In this document: positions 45,758 to 55,927 of the stretch, piece after piece
How positions within the stretch are numbered: position 1 is the stretch's first letter
Layout: every line of letters starts with the position of its first letter
Assembly: GCA_018334565.1 (NCBI GenBank)
Contig: JAGXLU010000008.1
Span: forward strand, 1 to 61,524
From: Halanaerobiales bacterium
GTDB taxonomy: Bacteria; Bacillota; Halanaerobiia; Halanaerobiales; M55B127
Direction of reading: 5' to 3'
Length of the DNA: 61,524 nucleotides
Translations under genes and position numbers: made by a program
Notes under the pieces: generated by a model
Seen by the model: only the letters and a program-made list of their open reading frames with translations
Told to the model about the DNA's origin: nothing
Databases searched by the model: none

Positions 45758-46999
45758 TTATCCGCGCATATCGGGCAGGCCTAATGCATAATAAAGACTA
45801 ACAATTGCAAAAGTTAATGCCAAAATAAACATGGGCATGTAGCCCCAAAAAATTACCATTATACCACCGACAAAAGGAGCTAAGGATGCGGGAATTTTAA
45901 CTACATTAATTAATCCTGCATATAGACTGCGATCTTTGCTATCAACAGCATCTATCATGTAATTAAAAAATATCGGCCAACCATTAACATAAAGACCCAA
46001 GATAAAATAGAGTAATGAATATAGTATTATGATATGGTTATCAAAGAACAATCCTGTTATTATAGCTATAAGGGGGGCTAAGGTAGTTGATATTGCATAG
46101 ATCAACATAGATTTGTGATGTCCGAACTTATCACCTATCAATCCATAAATAAGTCCGCCCAAAATCTTTCCTGCTGTCTGCACAATAATAAATATACCAA
46201 CTGTACTATCAGCTATATTAAAGGTAGTTTTGGCATAGACTATATAAAAAGGTAAGCTGATAGAACTCAACATACTAAAACCTAAAACTATCATTGATTT
46301 AGAAAAAGCAGAATTATTTCTAAAATAAAAGGCTATATTTTTAAGCAAATTTTTCATATTCTCTTTTTCTTTAACCTGACTAGGTTTTTCTTTTAAACCA
46401 AAAAATACTAATATAGATAAAGTATAGATTACTGCACTGATTGTGATGATAATACCATAATTAGTTGGGAAAGCCAGGTTTTCTAGGGATAATATGTACT
46501 TAATTATAAAGCCAGCAAAGATAGATATAAAACCTGAAATGATTTGTCTTATCGAAAAGAATTTACCCCTTTGATGGGGATTAATAGATTTACCTACCAC
46601 ATCTATCCAGGCGGTAGATAACGCTCCATCACCTGACCAGAACAAAAGCTGAATAAATATGATAAATAAACCTACCATCACTACATTATCATTTTGAAAA
46701 AATATTAGATAAAGCCCTAAAAGCCAGATGGGAGAGCGAGATAAAAAGCTGTATTTGATTAAAAAAGGTTTTTTGTATTTAATTGACCGGTTCCAGTTGC
46801 CGGCCAGAAGGGAAAATATGCCGGATCCCAAATACTTAACCATAGATAACAGACCAACTAAAAAGGAAGAACCGGTTAATCTTTCTATAAGCAAAGGTAA
46901 AATTGTTGTGGGGTCAAAAAAAACAAAGCCTACATCAAAGAGGATCCCTTCAATAATAAGGTATATATAATTTTTTTTATAAAAATTTTCATCATGCAT
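45758..46999 (-). CDS. Major facilitator superfamily transporter
   Basis: A 413-residue protein with about 12 TM segments. The MFS features are GSGIFSLLAGNWNRS in loop 2-3 and GGLIYGLIGDKFGHHKSML in the second half (motif A-like GDKFGHHK). The substrate is not identifiable. AAGGAG precedes the ATG and the strong hairpin at 47025-47057 lies just upstream of it. It is probably a multidrug or sugar-type exporter by general family similarity only. Confidence 0.87.
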   Translation of the reverse strand: MHDENFYKKNYIYLIIEGILFDVGFVFFDPTTILPLLIERLTGSSFLVGLLSMVKYLGSGIFSLLAGNWNRSIKYKKPFLIKYSFLSRSPIWLLGLYLIFFQNDNVVMVGLFIIFIQLLFWSGDGALSTAWIDVVGKSINPHQRGKFFSIRQIISGFISIFAGFIIKYILSLENLAFPTNYGIIITISAVIYTLSILVFFGLKEKPSQVKEKENMKNLLKNIAFYFRNNSAFSKSMIVLGFSMLSSISLPFYIVYAKTTFNIADSTVGIFIIVQTAGKILGGLIYGLIGDKFGHHKSMLIYAISTTLAPLIAIITGLFFDNHIIILYSLLYFILGLYVNGWPIFFNYMIDAVDSKDRSLYAGLINVVKIPASLAPFVGGIMVIFWGYMPMFILALTFAIVSLYYALGLPDMRG

Positions 47000-47024
47000 A
47001 AACTTACTCCTTTAACAAGGAAAG

Positions 47025-47057
47025 CAGGCAGTATTATTTGGAGGGTAATACTGCCTG
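47025..47057 (-). terminator. Strong hairpin, terminator or attenuator ahead of the MFS gene
   Basis: A perfect 12-pair stem (CAGGCAGTATTA/TAATACTGCCTG) with a nine-base loop. On the minus strand it is followed only by CTTTCCTTGTT, a weak T-tract. It may end the 47276 transcript or attenuate the MFS gene, whose ribosome site follows it. Confidence 0.6.
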
Positions 47058-47275
47058 ATTATTAAATTTAATAATATTGTGGTGAATCTGCTTTTTTGTA
47101 AAACCAATTTTGGTTGTTCCAATCTAATTGGCATATTTAACAGAATTAACTTAACTGATTGTGAAAATTATAAATTAATATTTTCTATTACCATAAATTA
47201 CTGTATTTAATTATTATCTTAACTAATTATTATCGATCTATTTTACTTGGCAATACTGCAAAACTAATTTATAAC

Positions 47276-47617
47276 TTATTTTTTTAATTCTTTTGGTTTT
47301 CTAAAGATTATAAATAATAATCCTATAAAAGTTGGTAAAAATGATATAAGTAAAAAAGAGTATAAATTTCGATAGGTATTAAAAAATAATGTGAAAGCTA
47401 CTGCTATTAAAATATATGATAAACCACAGTAAAAGGGTTTTTTCCAAAAAATAGCCAGGACGGCTATTAAGATATAAGTGGGAATTAGGTGAATTAAAAA
47501 ACCAACTACTTCCAGATACCAGGGATCTTCTGTTCCGAATGAATCTAGTGCAAAGATAAAAATAAATATAATAAACAGGATGGTTAATATACGTGGAATC
47601 CAGAGATATTTTTTCAT
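47276..47617 (-). CDS. Small hypothetical membrane protein
   Basis: A 113-residue protein with four hydrophobic segments and basic ends, beginning MKKYLWIPRILTILFII and ending IIFRKPKELKK. I do not recognise the family; small DUF-type membrane proteins of this layout are common in Firmicutes. GAGGGG precedes the ATG. It has its own promoter-like TATAAT upstream at about 47652 and a hairpin downstream. No function is claimed. Confidence 0.75.
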   Translation of the reverse strand: MKKYLWIPRILTILFIIFIFIFALDSFGTEDPWYLEVVGFLIHLIPTYILIAVLAIFWKKPFYCGLSYILIAVAFTLFFNTYRNLYSFLLISFLPTFIGLLFIIFRKPKELKK

Positions 47618-47766
47618 TTTAAATACCCCTCTTTCTTTTTATACTGATTATATTATACAACTATTTTATGAATAAATAAAATAGATGTGTATAAAAAAAC
47701 TATTAAAAAATTATAATTTTTATTTAAATAAAACTTTTTACAGAATGTAATAAATATTATTAGCTG

Positions 47767-47789
47767 AAAAACCCACAATTTCTTGTGGG
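47767..47789 (-). terminator. Terminator of the topoisomerase B-subunit gene
   Basis: CCCACAA/TTGTGGG is a seven-pair stem with a four-base loop, followed by TTTTT on the minus strand, 12 bases past the stop. Confidence 0.85.
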
Positions 47790-47800
47790 AATATCTTTTT

Positions 47801-49708
47801 TTATATATCAATTTCAGTAGCTAGATCAGCGTTTTTGAATATGAATATTTTTCTTAACTTAGAATTTGAGCCCATTAATTTAGTAAAGACATCATCTGCT
47901 TCTATTTCATCATTTATTTCAACTTTTTGCAGTTTTCTACTTTTAGGTGACATAGTTGTATCCCAGAGTTGATCAGCATTCATTTCTCCTAACCCCTTAT
48001 ACCTTTGAATACTGAAGTTACCAGACCCATATTTTTTTCGATAGTCTTTTAAATTTTGTTCATTATAAATGTACTGACTATTTTTGCGGTAAGTAACTTT
48101 GTATAAAGGAGGTCTGGCTAGATAGATATGTCCTTTTTCAATCAAATCCTGCATATAGCGATAAAAAAGGGTCAAGATTAAAGTTGAAATATGGGCCCCA
48201 TCTATATCTGCATCAGTCATTATTATGATTTTTTCATATCTCAGATTTTTAAGGCTGAAATCTTCTCCAACTCCGGTACCTAAAGCTGTAATGATAGAAG
48301 CTATCTCAGTATTATTTAAAATCTTATCAAGACGGGCTCTCTCTACATTAAGAATTTTACCCTTAAGGGGCAAAATAGCTTGGTTATGGCGGTTTCTAGC
48401 CTGTTTAGCTGAACCACCTGCAGAATCACCTTCAACAATGAATATTTCGCTTCCCTCGGCTTTTTTACTAGCACAGTCGGCCAATTTACCTGGCAAGGAA
48501 CTTGAGGAAAGTACTGATTTTCTTTTGGTTAGTTCTCTGGCTTTTTTAGACGCCTGACGCGCACGTACTGATTTTAAACCCTTATTAACTATTGACTTGG
48601 CCATTTCGGGATTTGTATCAAGATAAAGGCTCAAATAATCATAGGTACTTTTTTCAACTATACTTCTAAGTTCACTGTTCCCAAGTTTTGATTTAGTTTG
48701 TCCTTCAAATTGAGGATTGGGTAATTTTACATTTATGACAGCAGTTAGTCCTTCTCTGACATCGTGTCCATTTAGTCCATTAACATTTTTGGGCAAAAGA
48801 TTGTTCTTTTTAGCAAAATTATTAACAGACTTAGTCAAGGCTGATTTAAAGCCAGTTAAATGGTATCCTCCATCTACAGTATTTATGTTATTCGCATAGG
48901 AAAATATTCTTTCGGAATAACCCATATTATATTGGATGGCAAATTCCAGTTCGTATTCTTTGATGTTCTCTTCATGATAGACGATTTCTTTATGAAGTAG
49001 ATCTCTATTTTGATTCAAATAATTTATAAAAGCTCTTATTCCTCCATCATATTGATAACTTTCTTTTTTACCATTTCTTTGATCTTTTAAAGTAATTGTA
49101 AGGTCTTTGTTTAAATATGCCGATTGTTTAAATCTATGTGCCATAGTTTCAAATTTAAAATTAATTGTATCAAATATTTCTCTATCCGGTTTAAAAGTAA
49201 TAATTGTACCGGTTTTGTTTGTCTTACCTTCTTTTTTTAGATCATTAATAGGTAGTCCTCTTTTATAGGTCTGTTTGTATTTATATCCTTCCCAGTGTGT
49301 TTCTATTATTAGTTTCTCAGAAAGGGCATTTACAACAGATACACCCACTCCATGTAAGCCACCCGCAACCTTATAACTTTTATTATTAAATTTACCGCCC
49401 GAATGAAGGGTGGTTAATACAATCTCTGCTGCAGGTCGCCCGGTTTCTTTATGCAGATCAGCCGGGATGCCTCTCCCCCAGTCTTCTACACTGATTTTAT
49501 TATCCTTTTGAACAGTAACCTTTATTTCTTTACCAAATCCAGCTAAAAATTCGTCGATACTATTATCAACTACTTCCCATACCAAATGGTGCAAACCTTT
49601 TATGCCGGTAGAACCAATATACATACCGGGGCGTTTTCTAACGGCTTCCAAACCCTCCAGTACTTCAATTTTATCTGCATTATATCTATTATTGTTAAAT
49701 AAATCCAC
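47801..49708 (-). CDS. parE: Type IIA topoisomerase B subunit (ParE/GyrB; probably topoisomerase IV ParE)
   Basis: The ATPase subunit, 635 residues. It has a GHKL ATP site (VWEVVDNSIDE, GRGIP, GGLHGVG), a TOPRIM with EGDSAGGSAKQ and DADIDGAHI, and the C-terminal SPKSRKLQKV end. The sequence between TOPRIM motifs (LPLKGKILNVERARLDKIL) is GyrB-like, so the name depends on its partner, the divergent A subunit, which lacks a gyrase box. A second gyrase pair is expected near dnaA. The start is GTG at 49708 after AAGGGG. Confidence 0.85.
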   Translation of the reverse strand: MDLFNNNRYNADKIEVLEGLEAVRKRPGMYIGSTGIKGLHHLVWEVVDNSIDEFLAGFGKEIKVTVQKDNKISVEDWGRGIPADLHKETGRPAAEIVLTTLHSGGKFNNKSYKVAGGLHGVGVSVVNALSEKLIIETHWEGYKYKQTYKRGLPINDLKKEGKTNKTGTIITFKPDREIFDTINFKFETMAHRFKQSAYLNKDLTITLKDQRNGKKESYQYDGGIRAFINYLNQNRDLLHKEIVYHEENIKEYELEFAIQYNMGYSERIFSYANNINTVDGGYHLTGFKSALTKSVNNFAKKNNLLPKNVNGLNGHDVREGLTAVINVKLPNPQFEGQTKSKLGNSELRSIVEKSTYDYLSLYLDTNPEMAKSIVNKGLKSVRARQASKKARELTKRKSVLSSSSLPGKLADCASKKAEGSEIFIVEGDSAGGSAKQARNRHNQAILPLKGKILNVERARLDKILNNTEIASIITALGTGVGEDFSLKNLRYEKIIIMTDADIDGAHISTLILTLFYRYMQDLIEKGHIYLARPPLYKVTYRKNSQYIYNEQNLKDYRKKYGSGNFSIQRYKGLGEMNADQLWDTTMSPKSRKLQKVEINDEIEADDVFTKLMGSNSKLRKIFIFKNADLATEIDI

Positions 49709-49779
49709 TTGTTAATCCACCCCTTATCATTTTAACAATTATTATTATAACAAAGAGTTTGTCTATTTACCACCAATTC

Positions 49780-49807
49780 TTGCAATAATGTTGTTACATG
49801 GTATAAT
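49780..49807 (+). promoter_or_regulatory. Promoter of the topoisomerase A-subunit gene
   Basis: TTGCAA (49780-49785) and TATAAT (49802-49807) lie 16 bases apart, 92 bases before the ATG. The oppositely transcribed B-subunit gene shares this 190-base intergenic region, so both could respond to local supercoiling. Confidence 0.6.
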
Positions 49808-49899
49808 ATTCATTAGAAAAGTATTAATAAATCAACTGTTTGGAGTAATGTTTTCAACCCTAAACAGTCTTATTATTTATTATTGGAAAGGGGTATTCC

Positions 49900-52287
49900 A
49901 TGACTGAAAGAATTTCCTCAATTGCAATTGAAGAAAAGATGAAGGAAGCCTATTTAAATTATTCTTTGAGTGTTATCGTTTCGAGAGCTCTACCAGATGT
50001 TAGAGATGGACTTAAACCTGTTCACAGAAGAATTTTATATGCAGCACAAGATTTAGGGCTTACATATGACACAGACCATAAAAAATCAGCCAGAATTGTA
50101 GGTGAAGTTTTGGGTAAATATCATCCCCATGGTGATCAGGCTGTTTATAATGCCATGGTCAGGATGGCTCAGGATTTTAATCAAAGATATACTTTAATAG
50201 ATGGTCACGGTAACTTTGGTTCAATCGATGGAGATTCACCTGCCGCCATGAGATATACAGAAGCAAAACTGACCGAATTGGCAGAATTTGTTTTAAAAGA
50301 TTTACAGAAAGAAACCGTAAGCTTCAGTGATAATTTTGACGGTAATTTGAAAGAACCGGATGTCATGCCTTCTCGCCTACCCAATTTATTAATAAATGGC
50401 TCCAGTGGTATTGCAGTTGGGATGAGTACTGATATCCCTCCTCACAATCTTAATGAAGTTGCTGATGCGCTAATAGCATTAATTAATGATTCCCAAATAA
50501 GTATGGATGAAATTATTGATCATTATATTACAGGACCTGATTTTCCCACCGGTGGTACTATTGTAGGCAGTCAAGCTATCAAAGAAGCCTATAAAAATGG
50601 CAAGGGCAAAATCAATGTTAGAGGAAAGTCAAAAATAGAAAAGATCGGTAGGCATAAACAGCTTGTTATAACAGAAATCCCGTATCAGGTTAATAAATCT
50701 AAGTTGATTGAAGAGATTGCTAAATATATAAATAAAGGAAAGTTAGATGAGATAAAAGATTTAAGAGATGAAACAGATAAGGAAGGTCTACGGATAGTTA
50801 TTGAATTAAAACAGGGAGCAGATGTAGATTTGATACTTAATAGATTATATAAATATACCCATTTACAAAACAGCTATCGGATCAATCTTTTGGCATTAAT
50901 AGATAATAAGCCGGAAGTTATGGATCTTTTAAAAATACTGAAGTATTTCATTAGGTTCCGTAGACAGGTTGTTACTAAAAGATCTAAATATGAATTAGAA
51001 AAGCTGCAATCTAGGCTCCATCTTTTGAAGGGATTAATGAAGGCTGTAGATAAATTGGATTTGGTAATATCTATTATTAGAAATTCACAGTCTTCAGATC
51101 AAGCCCGGAAAAAATTAATAATTAAATTAAATATTACAGAAAAACAAGCCAAAGCTATTTTAGATATGAAGCTTAAGAGATTGGTTGGAATAGAAATTGA
51201 AAAACTCTCTGTTGAATTAACTAATTTAAAAAATGAGATCAAGGATTTAGAGAAGATTCTGCACAGCAAAAATAAAATGGATGAGGTAATAATTGAAGAA
51301 ATTGAAGAGGTAAAAAATAAGTTTGGAGATCTGCGCCGAACAAATATCAGTTCTGATGAAAGCAAGGCCGTAATCACCAAAGAGGATTTGATTAAAGAAA
51401 AGGAAGCTGTTATTTCCTATTCGCTTCGCCAAAATATTAAAAGGAACTCAGATAAAAGTAATATGAGATCATCTAAAAATGATTATATTATTGAATTAAT
51501 GAAGGGCAGTTCCTATGACAAATTACTTTTCTTTACAGCAAATGGGAAGGTTTATACCCTTTCAATCCATGATATAGAGGAACACCATGGTTTATCAACT
51601 GGCGAGCCTCTCAGTAAGTATCTTAAAATACCAATGGATGAAACAGTGGTCAAGATCCTCTGTCTTAATGCAGAATTAAAAGATGAGTATATCCTTATGC
51701 TGACTGAGCAGGGTAAAGTAAAAAAAAGTTCGGGTCAGGAGTATGATTCTAATTATAGATCGATTAAGGCTATTAAGTTAGCTGAGGGTGATCAGGTTGT
51801 CAATGTGATTAAAAGCAAGGGGGGCGATGATCTTATTATTGGAACTGATAATGGCAGGACAATCAGGTTTACAGAGGAATCAATCAGTGTTACGGGACGT
51901 TATACAATGGGGAGTTCTGGAATTAAACTGGATGATAATAAAGCAATATTTATGGATAAGGTTAATAATTATGACTGTGTGGTATCAATATCAGTTGATG
52001 GTAAAGCTAATAAGATTAATCTTGCTAACTTTCAAAAACAAAACAGGAATGGCAAGGGTCGCAACACATCCAAATCAGGTGACTATAAGATGCACTCCAT
52101 GTTATCTGCAAAGAGTTTAGATAAAATTTTGGTTGTAACTGAAAAAAACAAGTTAGTTGAAATAGAGGTAAATGATATTTCCTTAACACAAATGCCTGGC
52201 TATATGTATAAATTAAAAGGAATTGACAAATCTGATGATATTAAAAGTGTTTATAAATTACCCAAACTTCATACAAAAGAAACTTAA
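49900..52287 (+). CDS. parC: Type IIA topoisomerase A subunit (ParC/GyrA; probably topoisomerase IV ParC)
   Basis: The DNA-cleaving subunit, 795 residues. It has a winged-helix domain with catalytic Tyr119 ([10 protein letters not shown]), an Ile wedge and coiled-coil arms (about 365-480), and a C-terminal beta-pinwheel (about 500-785). The region where gyrase has the QRRGGKG box reads [13 protein letters not shown], so the box that wraps DNA for supercoiling is absent. This argues for a decatenating topoisomerase IV. In the quinolone region (GDQAVYNAM) the usual Ser and Asp/Glu positions are Gln80 and Asn84. AAAGGGG precedes the ATG. Confidence 0.85.
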   Translation: MTERISSIAIEEKMKEAYLNYSLSVIVSRALPDVRDGLKPVHRRILYAAQDLGLTYDTDHKKSARIVGEVLGKYHPHGDQAVYNAMVRMAQDFNQRYTLIDGHGNFGSIDGDSPAAMRYTEAKLTELAEFVLKDLQKETVSFSDNFDGNLKEPDVMPSRLPNLLINGSSGIAVGMSTDIPPHNLNEVADALIALINDSQISMDEIIDHYITGPDFPTGGTIVGSQAIKEAYKNGKGKINVRGKSKIEKIGRHKQLVITEIPYQVNKSKLIEEIAKYINKGKLDEIKDLRDETDKEGLRIVIELKQGADVDLILNRLYKYTHLQNSYRINLLALIDNKPEVMDLLKILKYFIRFRRQVVTKRSKYELEKLQSRLHLLKGLMKAVDKLDLVISIIRNSQSSDQARKKLIIKLNITEKQAKAILDMKLKRLVGIEIEKLSVELTNLKNEIKDLEKILHSKNKMDEVIIEEIEEVKNKFGDLRRTNISSDESKAVITKEDLIKEKEAVISYSLRQNIKRNSDKSNMRSSKNDYIIELMKGSSYDKLLFFTANGKVYTLSIHDIEEHHGLSTGEPLSKYLKIPMDETVVKILCLNAELKDEYILMLTEQGKVKKSSGQEYDSNYRSIKAIKLAEGDQVVNVIKSKGGDDLIIGTDNGRTIRFTEESISVTGRYTMGSSGIKLDDNKAIFMDKVNNYDCVVSISVDGKANKINLANFQKQNRNGKGRNTSKSGDYKMHSMLSAKSLDKILVVTEKNKLVEIEVNDISLTQMPGYMYKLKGIDKSDDIKSVYKLPKLHTKET

Positions 52288-52405
52288 TTTAAAGTAATTA
52301 GGGAAAGGTATTTTTATAAAGGATATTTTTATATTTCTAATCACAAATGTAAAAAAATAACTGATTAATAATATTAAATCAGATATTCATATTTGAATTA
52401 AAAAG

Positions 52406-52436
52406 GCATGTAGATCAAAATTTAAGATCTACATGC
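52406..52436. terminator. Bidirectional terminator between topoisomerase and SleB-type genes
   Basis: An 11-pair perfect stem (GCATGTAGATC/GATCTACATGC) with TTTCTT on the right and an A-rich run on the left. It lies between convergent genes and can serve both. Confidence 0.85.
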
Positions 52437-52457
52437 TTTCTTAAAATATTGTTATAT

Positions 52458-53075
52458 TTATTTAGCAAAAACATGGTTGCCTATTATAACAGTAACTTCA
52501 TATTTATTGAAGGCATCAGGGTCTTGAGATTTGTCTGGGTTGAAGAAAAACAGAGCCCCCTGGGAAGGATCTTCCCCATCTACTGCTCTCTGAGCAGCTC
52601 GATATGCTGTTTGATTGGGCATATTATTAATTTGTCCATTGTCTATACATTTAAATTGATTATATTGATATAAGACTTCTTTTATAGTATTGGGAAAATT
52701 ATTACTTTTCATTCTATTAACTATGACTGCTCCGACTGCAATCTGTCCTTGAAGGGATTCGCCTCTTGCTTCAGCATAGATAGCCCGCGCAAGAAGGTCA
52801 ATATTAATAGAATCCACCCTGATTTCAATCTTCTCTTGGTTATTTAACTCTGTTTGATCAATTTTTATTTCATCGGAGTAATCATTATCAACTGATTCAA
52901 ACAAGAGGTATAAAATAAAGGCAGCAGCCAATCCGGTTACAATATCCCTTGTCTCAATTTCTCTTGCCTGAGCCGTGGGAGATAAAACCGGATTACTGAA
53001 TAAAACAGAATTAATCATTACTATTAATATTATTATTAATATAATTGAAGTGATCCTTATTACTCTTGTCTTCAT
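52458..53075 (-). CDS. Cell wall hydrolase, SleB/CwlJ family
   Basis: A 205-residue exported peptidoglycan hydrolase. It has an N-terminal hydrophobic signal/anchor (about 5-25). The C-terminal Hydrolase_2 domain has LLARAIYAEARGESLQGQIAVGAVIVNRM (catalytic Glu in YAEARGE), YNQFKCI and GALFFFNP. The family includes spore-cortex lytic enzymes but also vegetative wall enzymes. Here it is the last gene of the exbB-exbD-tonB-SLH operon, so an envelope-remodelling role is more likely than germination. The ATG follows the SLH gene stop by one base. Confidence 0.9.
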   Translation of the reverse strand: MKTRVIRITSIILIIILIVMINSVLFSNPVLSPTAQAREIETRDIVTGLAAAFILYLLFESVDNDYSDEIKIDQTELNNQEKIEIRVDSINIDLLARAIYAEARGESLQGQIAVGAVIVNRMKSNNFPNTIKEVLYQYNQFKCIDNGQINNMPNQTAYRAAQRAVDGEDPSQGALFFFNPDKSQDPDAFNKYEVTVIIGNHVFAK

Positions 53076-53076
53076 A

Positions 53077-53922
53077 TTAGCTTCCCAGCAGGAATATTAA
53101 TAGTACTGCAGCACCTACATATAAGGCAGCATTACTTGCTTCAATTGGACTTTCTCCGCTTTCTTCTGCAGCTTGTTCAGCTTCCTCTTCACTCGTTAAT
53201 TCTGCCAGCTGGTCATTATTGTTATTTACTCTATTTTCTAATTTTTGCAGATTACTTTCTAAGGTACTGACTTTATATTCTAATTCTGAATTTCTATCTT
53301 TTAATTTTTGAATATCTGTAGATTGTAATTCTGTTTTAAGATCTGTTATCATCTTATCTTTTTTTGCAAGTTCTTGATTGGTAGACTCTAAATCTTCCTC
53401 TAAAGTTATAACTCTATTTGTTAATGTATCTACTTTTGTATTAAGTTCTTTCATGACAATAATTTCATCAATAATTTCATTAACCTCTATTTGTACTTCG
53501 TTCATTCTTTGATTAATTTTGCCAATTGCTTCATCCTGAACTACATTTTTCTTTTGTGCCTTGTCAAGGTTAGTAGAAAATATATTTTGTTTATTTGCTA
53601 TATCAACCAATTCGTCCCTAAATTCAAGAGATAGCTCTCGTAAGGTGTCTACATCATCATCACTCATTTCAGTATCACCAGCTGCAGTATCGCGCAGCAT
53701 TCTTGCAATAATTTCAGCTAGTTCATACCTATTGACTTTATTAGCTCCTTTAAAAGTGTCATCTTCATAGAGTGAAAAATAACCTTTTTCTACCAGTAGT
53801 TTAACACTATCGTAAGCCCAATGACTTTCTGGAACATCTTTAATTTCAACTCCTAAAGCTGTATAAGAAAACAGCATTACAAAGATCAAAGTTAAAATTA
53901 ATAAATTACTAATTTTCTTCAT
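53077..53922 (-). CDS. SLH-domain/coiled-coil/C-terminal TM envelope protein
   Basis: 281 residues in order: signal peptide (about 1-24, ALGVE end), one S-layer homology domain (about 25-80: DVPESHWAYDSVKLLVEKGYF region, NRYELAEIIARML), a long heptad-rich coiled coil (about 95-240), an acidic Glu-rich linker and a C-terminal hydrophobic anchor (AALYVGAAVLLIFLLGS). SLH domains bind pyruvylated wall polymers. A rod with a far-end membrane anchor resembles Thermotoga Omp-alpha, which spans from peptidoglycan to the outer membrane. This supports a diderm envelope. The start follows AGGAGG. Confidence 0.9.
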   Translation of the reverse strand: MKKISNLLILTLIFVMLFSYTALGVEIKDVPESHWAYDSVKLLVEKGYFSLYEDDTFKGANKVNRYELAEIIARMLRDTAAGDTEMSDDDVDTLRELSLEFRDELVDIANKQNIFSTNLDKAQKKNVVQDEAIGKINQRMNEVQIEVNEIIDEIIVMKELNTKVDTLTNRVITLEEDLESTNQELAKKDKMITDLKTELQSTDIQKLKDRNSELEYKVSTLESNLQKLENRVNNNNDQLAELTSEEEAEQAAEESGESPIEASNAALYVGAAVLLIFLLGS

Positions 53923-53940
53923 CTTGATTATATTCCTCCT

Positions 53941-55905
53941 TTAATTTTCAAAGTTAATTTCAACTTCATTATTTTGTTCATCAAATGCTTTAATACTTTC
54001 AATTTTTAAGTTAAGCTCCCCTTCTTGTTTTTGACTAAATTGAATAGTGCCGACAATACCAGAATTTGCATAGTCAGGTAAAAATTCATCAAAAGTTACT
54101 CTTCCCTTTGAAATTGCAGGATCTTCCCAGAGGATTATTTTATCATTTTGTACAAACATATCTCCCGGGAATATATAGTTAATATTATAGGCGGAGGAGT
54201 TATAGCTTAAGGCCATTGATATATTATTAATTGAGAGAAGATTAGCACCAACTATATTATAGCTTTGAAAACTATCTTCATACTTCACCTTATCTAGATA
54301 TATAAATGGTTTTAATTCTGGAATATCAAGATTGTCTCTAGTACTTTTTCTATAATTATTCAAACCGGAAATTTCAATGGAATAAGGCATATTTCCCGTA
54401 ACATTCAGCACTTTAACAGACCAATTTATTTCTAATTCTTCTCCGCTTTCAATATAACCTAAATATTTTCGGCTAGCTTCTTTATCAGCAAAGTTTAAAC
54501 CTGGTGGCAGAGCTAATTCTGTTTTGGCATCAAATAAAGTAGAGCCTCCCACATTGGATAATTTAACATTTAAATCAAATGGATTTGGAGTAATTTTACC
54601 TTTTTCTTTTGTTAAAGTTTTATTTAAGTTAATTTCAGCTTGTATCATGGGTGGACCCACAAACTGGATACTTCTTTGTACCTGGTTTGAATCAGTATTG
54701 TCTGCTGATACTTTAACAGAGTAAGTCATATTGCCAGGAATTTCTTCTGCAGATTTTCTAACCTGCCAGATAACCTGGGTAGTTTCTCTAGATTGTAAAT
54801 TTCCAATTTCTTTTATTTCGTCTCCTCCATCAAAACTATTTGGTAGATTAATCTCTGCCATTACATTTTTAGCTGTTATATCAGATGTGTTTTCAATATA
54901 TGCGACTACCGGGAAGTATTGATTATTTTGATCATAAGTAAATTCAGAGGGCGATGTAATCCCTAATGCTAACAAGCCAGGTACTACCTCTATACCGCCC
55001 AAACCGTAATTGGTAACATATGTTACTTCCTCATCAGGTCCTATAGTTATGGGTTCCCAGACCATAGCAACAGCACTATCGATTTCGTATTCTCCCTTTC
55101 GAACAAATTCTTCACCTGGATTGAAGTCAAAATTCCATTGACCATCAGCCAGACTACCCCAATCTGCAAAATATACCTCATCTGGTTCTGTTACTCCAGG
55201 GCCTTTAAAGGTACCCTGGGAAGTTACGGTTGGATTGCTGATACTGTCAAATGCTTGCCAGAAAATAGGTAACTCTTCTTTTAGAAATAAACTATCAGTT
55301 GTAATTGCTTGATCGGCTAATCTAAATGGGGCCCCATCATTTTTGCCTAGCATCGTATCAAGCATTATTCTCAAACCGACTTCTTTTATTTGTTCACTAT
55401 TATTTGTTAAGCGATATTTAATCTGGGCAGTATCATTTAAACCGGTTGTATTACTTTTTACAATAGATAAAATTTGTTCAACTTTAATATTTTCTATGAG
55501 TGTACTAGTATATATTTGATTATTTTTAATTACAGGTCCTTCTGTAACCTCCCCATAATTAGCATCTTGACCGGCTCTTCTCTTGGTAGAACCACCAAAA
55601 ACGTAATTAGTATTATTTATCTGCAAAGTAGTATAAGAGGTCCATGGTTTAGGTCTGCCATAAACCAGAGGCTTACTCTTATCACTGGTTTTCATAGGCG
55701 CTCCTCCTGTTGTTTCAATAGCGAAGCGGCCCTTAGCATTATTATCTTGATTGGTGAAAATTACTATATATTTATTACCCAATCTTAGATTATTATTTTC
55801 ATCAACCTCTGTAAAAAGATCAGATTGTGCTGAAATTACAGCGTTAATAAACAAAAATGAGCTAAGTAAAATTATAATGAATATTAAAACCTGTCTTTTT
55901 TTCAA
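53941..55905 (-). CDS. Large exported beta-sandwich protein, cohesin-like C-terminal domain
   Basis: 654 residues with a signal peptide (about 1-26, VISAQS). The N-terminal region (about 30-310) is a beta-rich module I cannot name, containing MVWEPITIGPDEEVTYVTNYGLGG in pieces (WEPITIGPDEE, TNYGLGG). Next come two CARDB-like repeats (about 320-420 and 430-530) with EIGNLQSRETTQVIWQV and YIESGEELEINWSV. The C-terminal 110 residues resemble cohesin-like carbohydrate-surface modules (SMALSYNSSAYN, GTIQFSQK). The start is TTG after GGAGG. Located between tonB and the SLH gene, it is presumably a periplasmic or surface protein. No enzyme motif is seen. Confidence 0.8.
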   Translation of the reverse strand: MKKRQVLIFIIILLSSFLFINAVISAQSDLFTEVDENNNLRLGNKYIVIFTNQDNNAKGRFAIETTGGAPMKTSDKSKPLVYGRPKPWTSYTTLQINNTNYVFGGSTKRRAGQDANYGEVTEGPVIKNNQIYTSTLIENIKVEQILSIVKSNTTGLNDTAQIKYRLTNNSEQIKEVGLRIMLDTMLGKNDGAPFRLADQAITTDSLFLKEELPIFWQAFDSISNPTVTSQGTFKGPGVTEPDEVYFADWGSLADGQWNFDFNPGEEFVRKGEYEIDSAVAMVWEPITIGPDEEVTYVTNYGLGGIEVVPGLLALGITSPSEFTYDQNNQYFPVVAYIENTSDITAKNVMAEINLPNSFDGGDEIKEIGNLQSRETTQVIWQVRKSAEEIPGNMTYSVKVSADNTDSNQVQRSIQFVGPPMIQAEINLNKTLTKEKGKITPNPFDLNVKLSNVGGSTLFDAKTELALPPGLNFADKEASRKYLGYIESGEELEINWSVKVLNVTGNMPYSIEISGLNNYRKSTRDNLDIPELKPFIYLDKVKYEDSFQSYNIVGANLLSINNISMALSYNSSAYNINYIFPGDMFVQNDKIILWEDPAISKGRVTFDEFLPDYANSGIVGTIQFSQKQEGELNLKIESIKAFDEQNNEVEINFEN

Positions 55906-55927
55906 TTATGAAACCTCCCATGCTGAG

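Noticed and set aside
47801-52287. Calling the divergent pair the main DNA gyrase
   Set aside because: The A subunit lacks the QRRGGKG box and the genes are not in the recF-gyrB-gyrA order. GyrB-like sequence leaves some doubt, noted in the entries.
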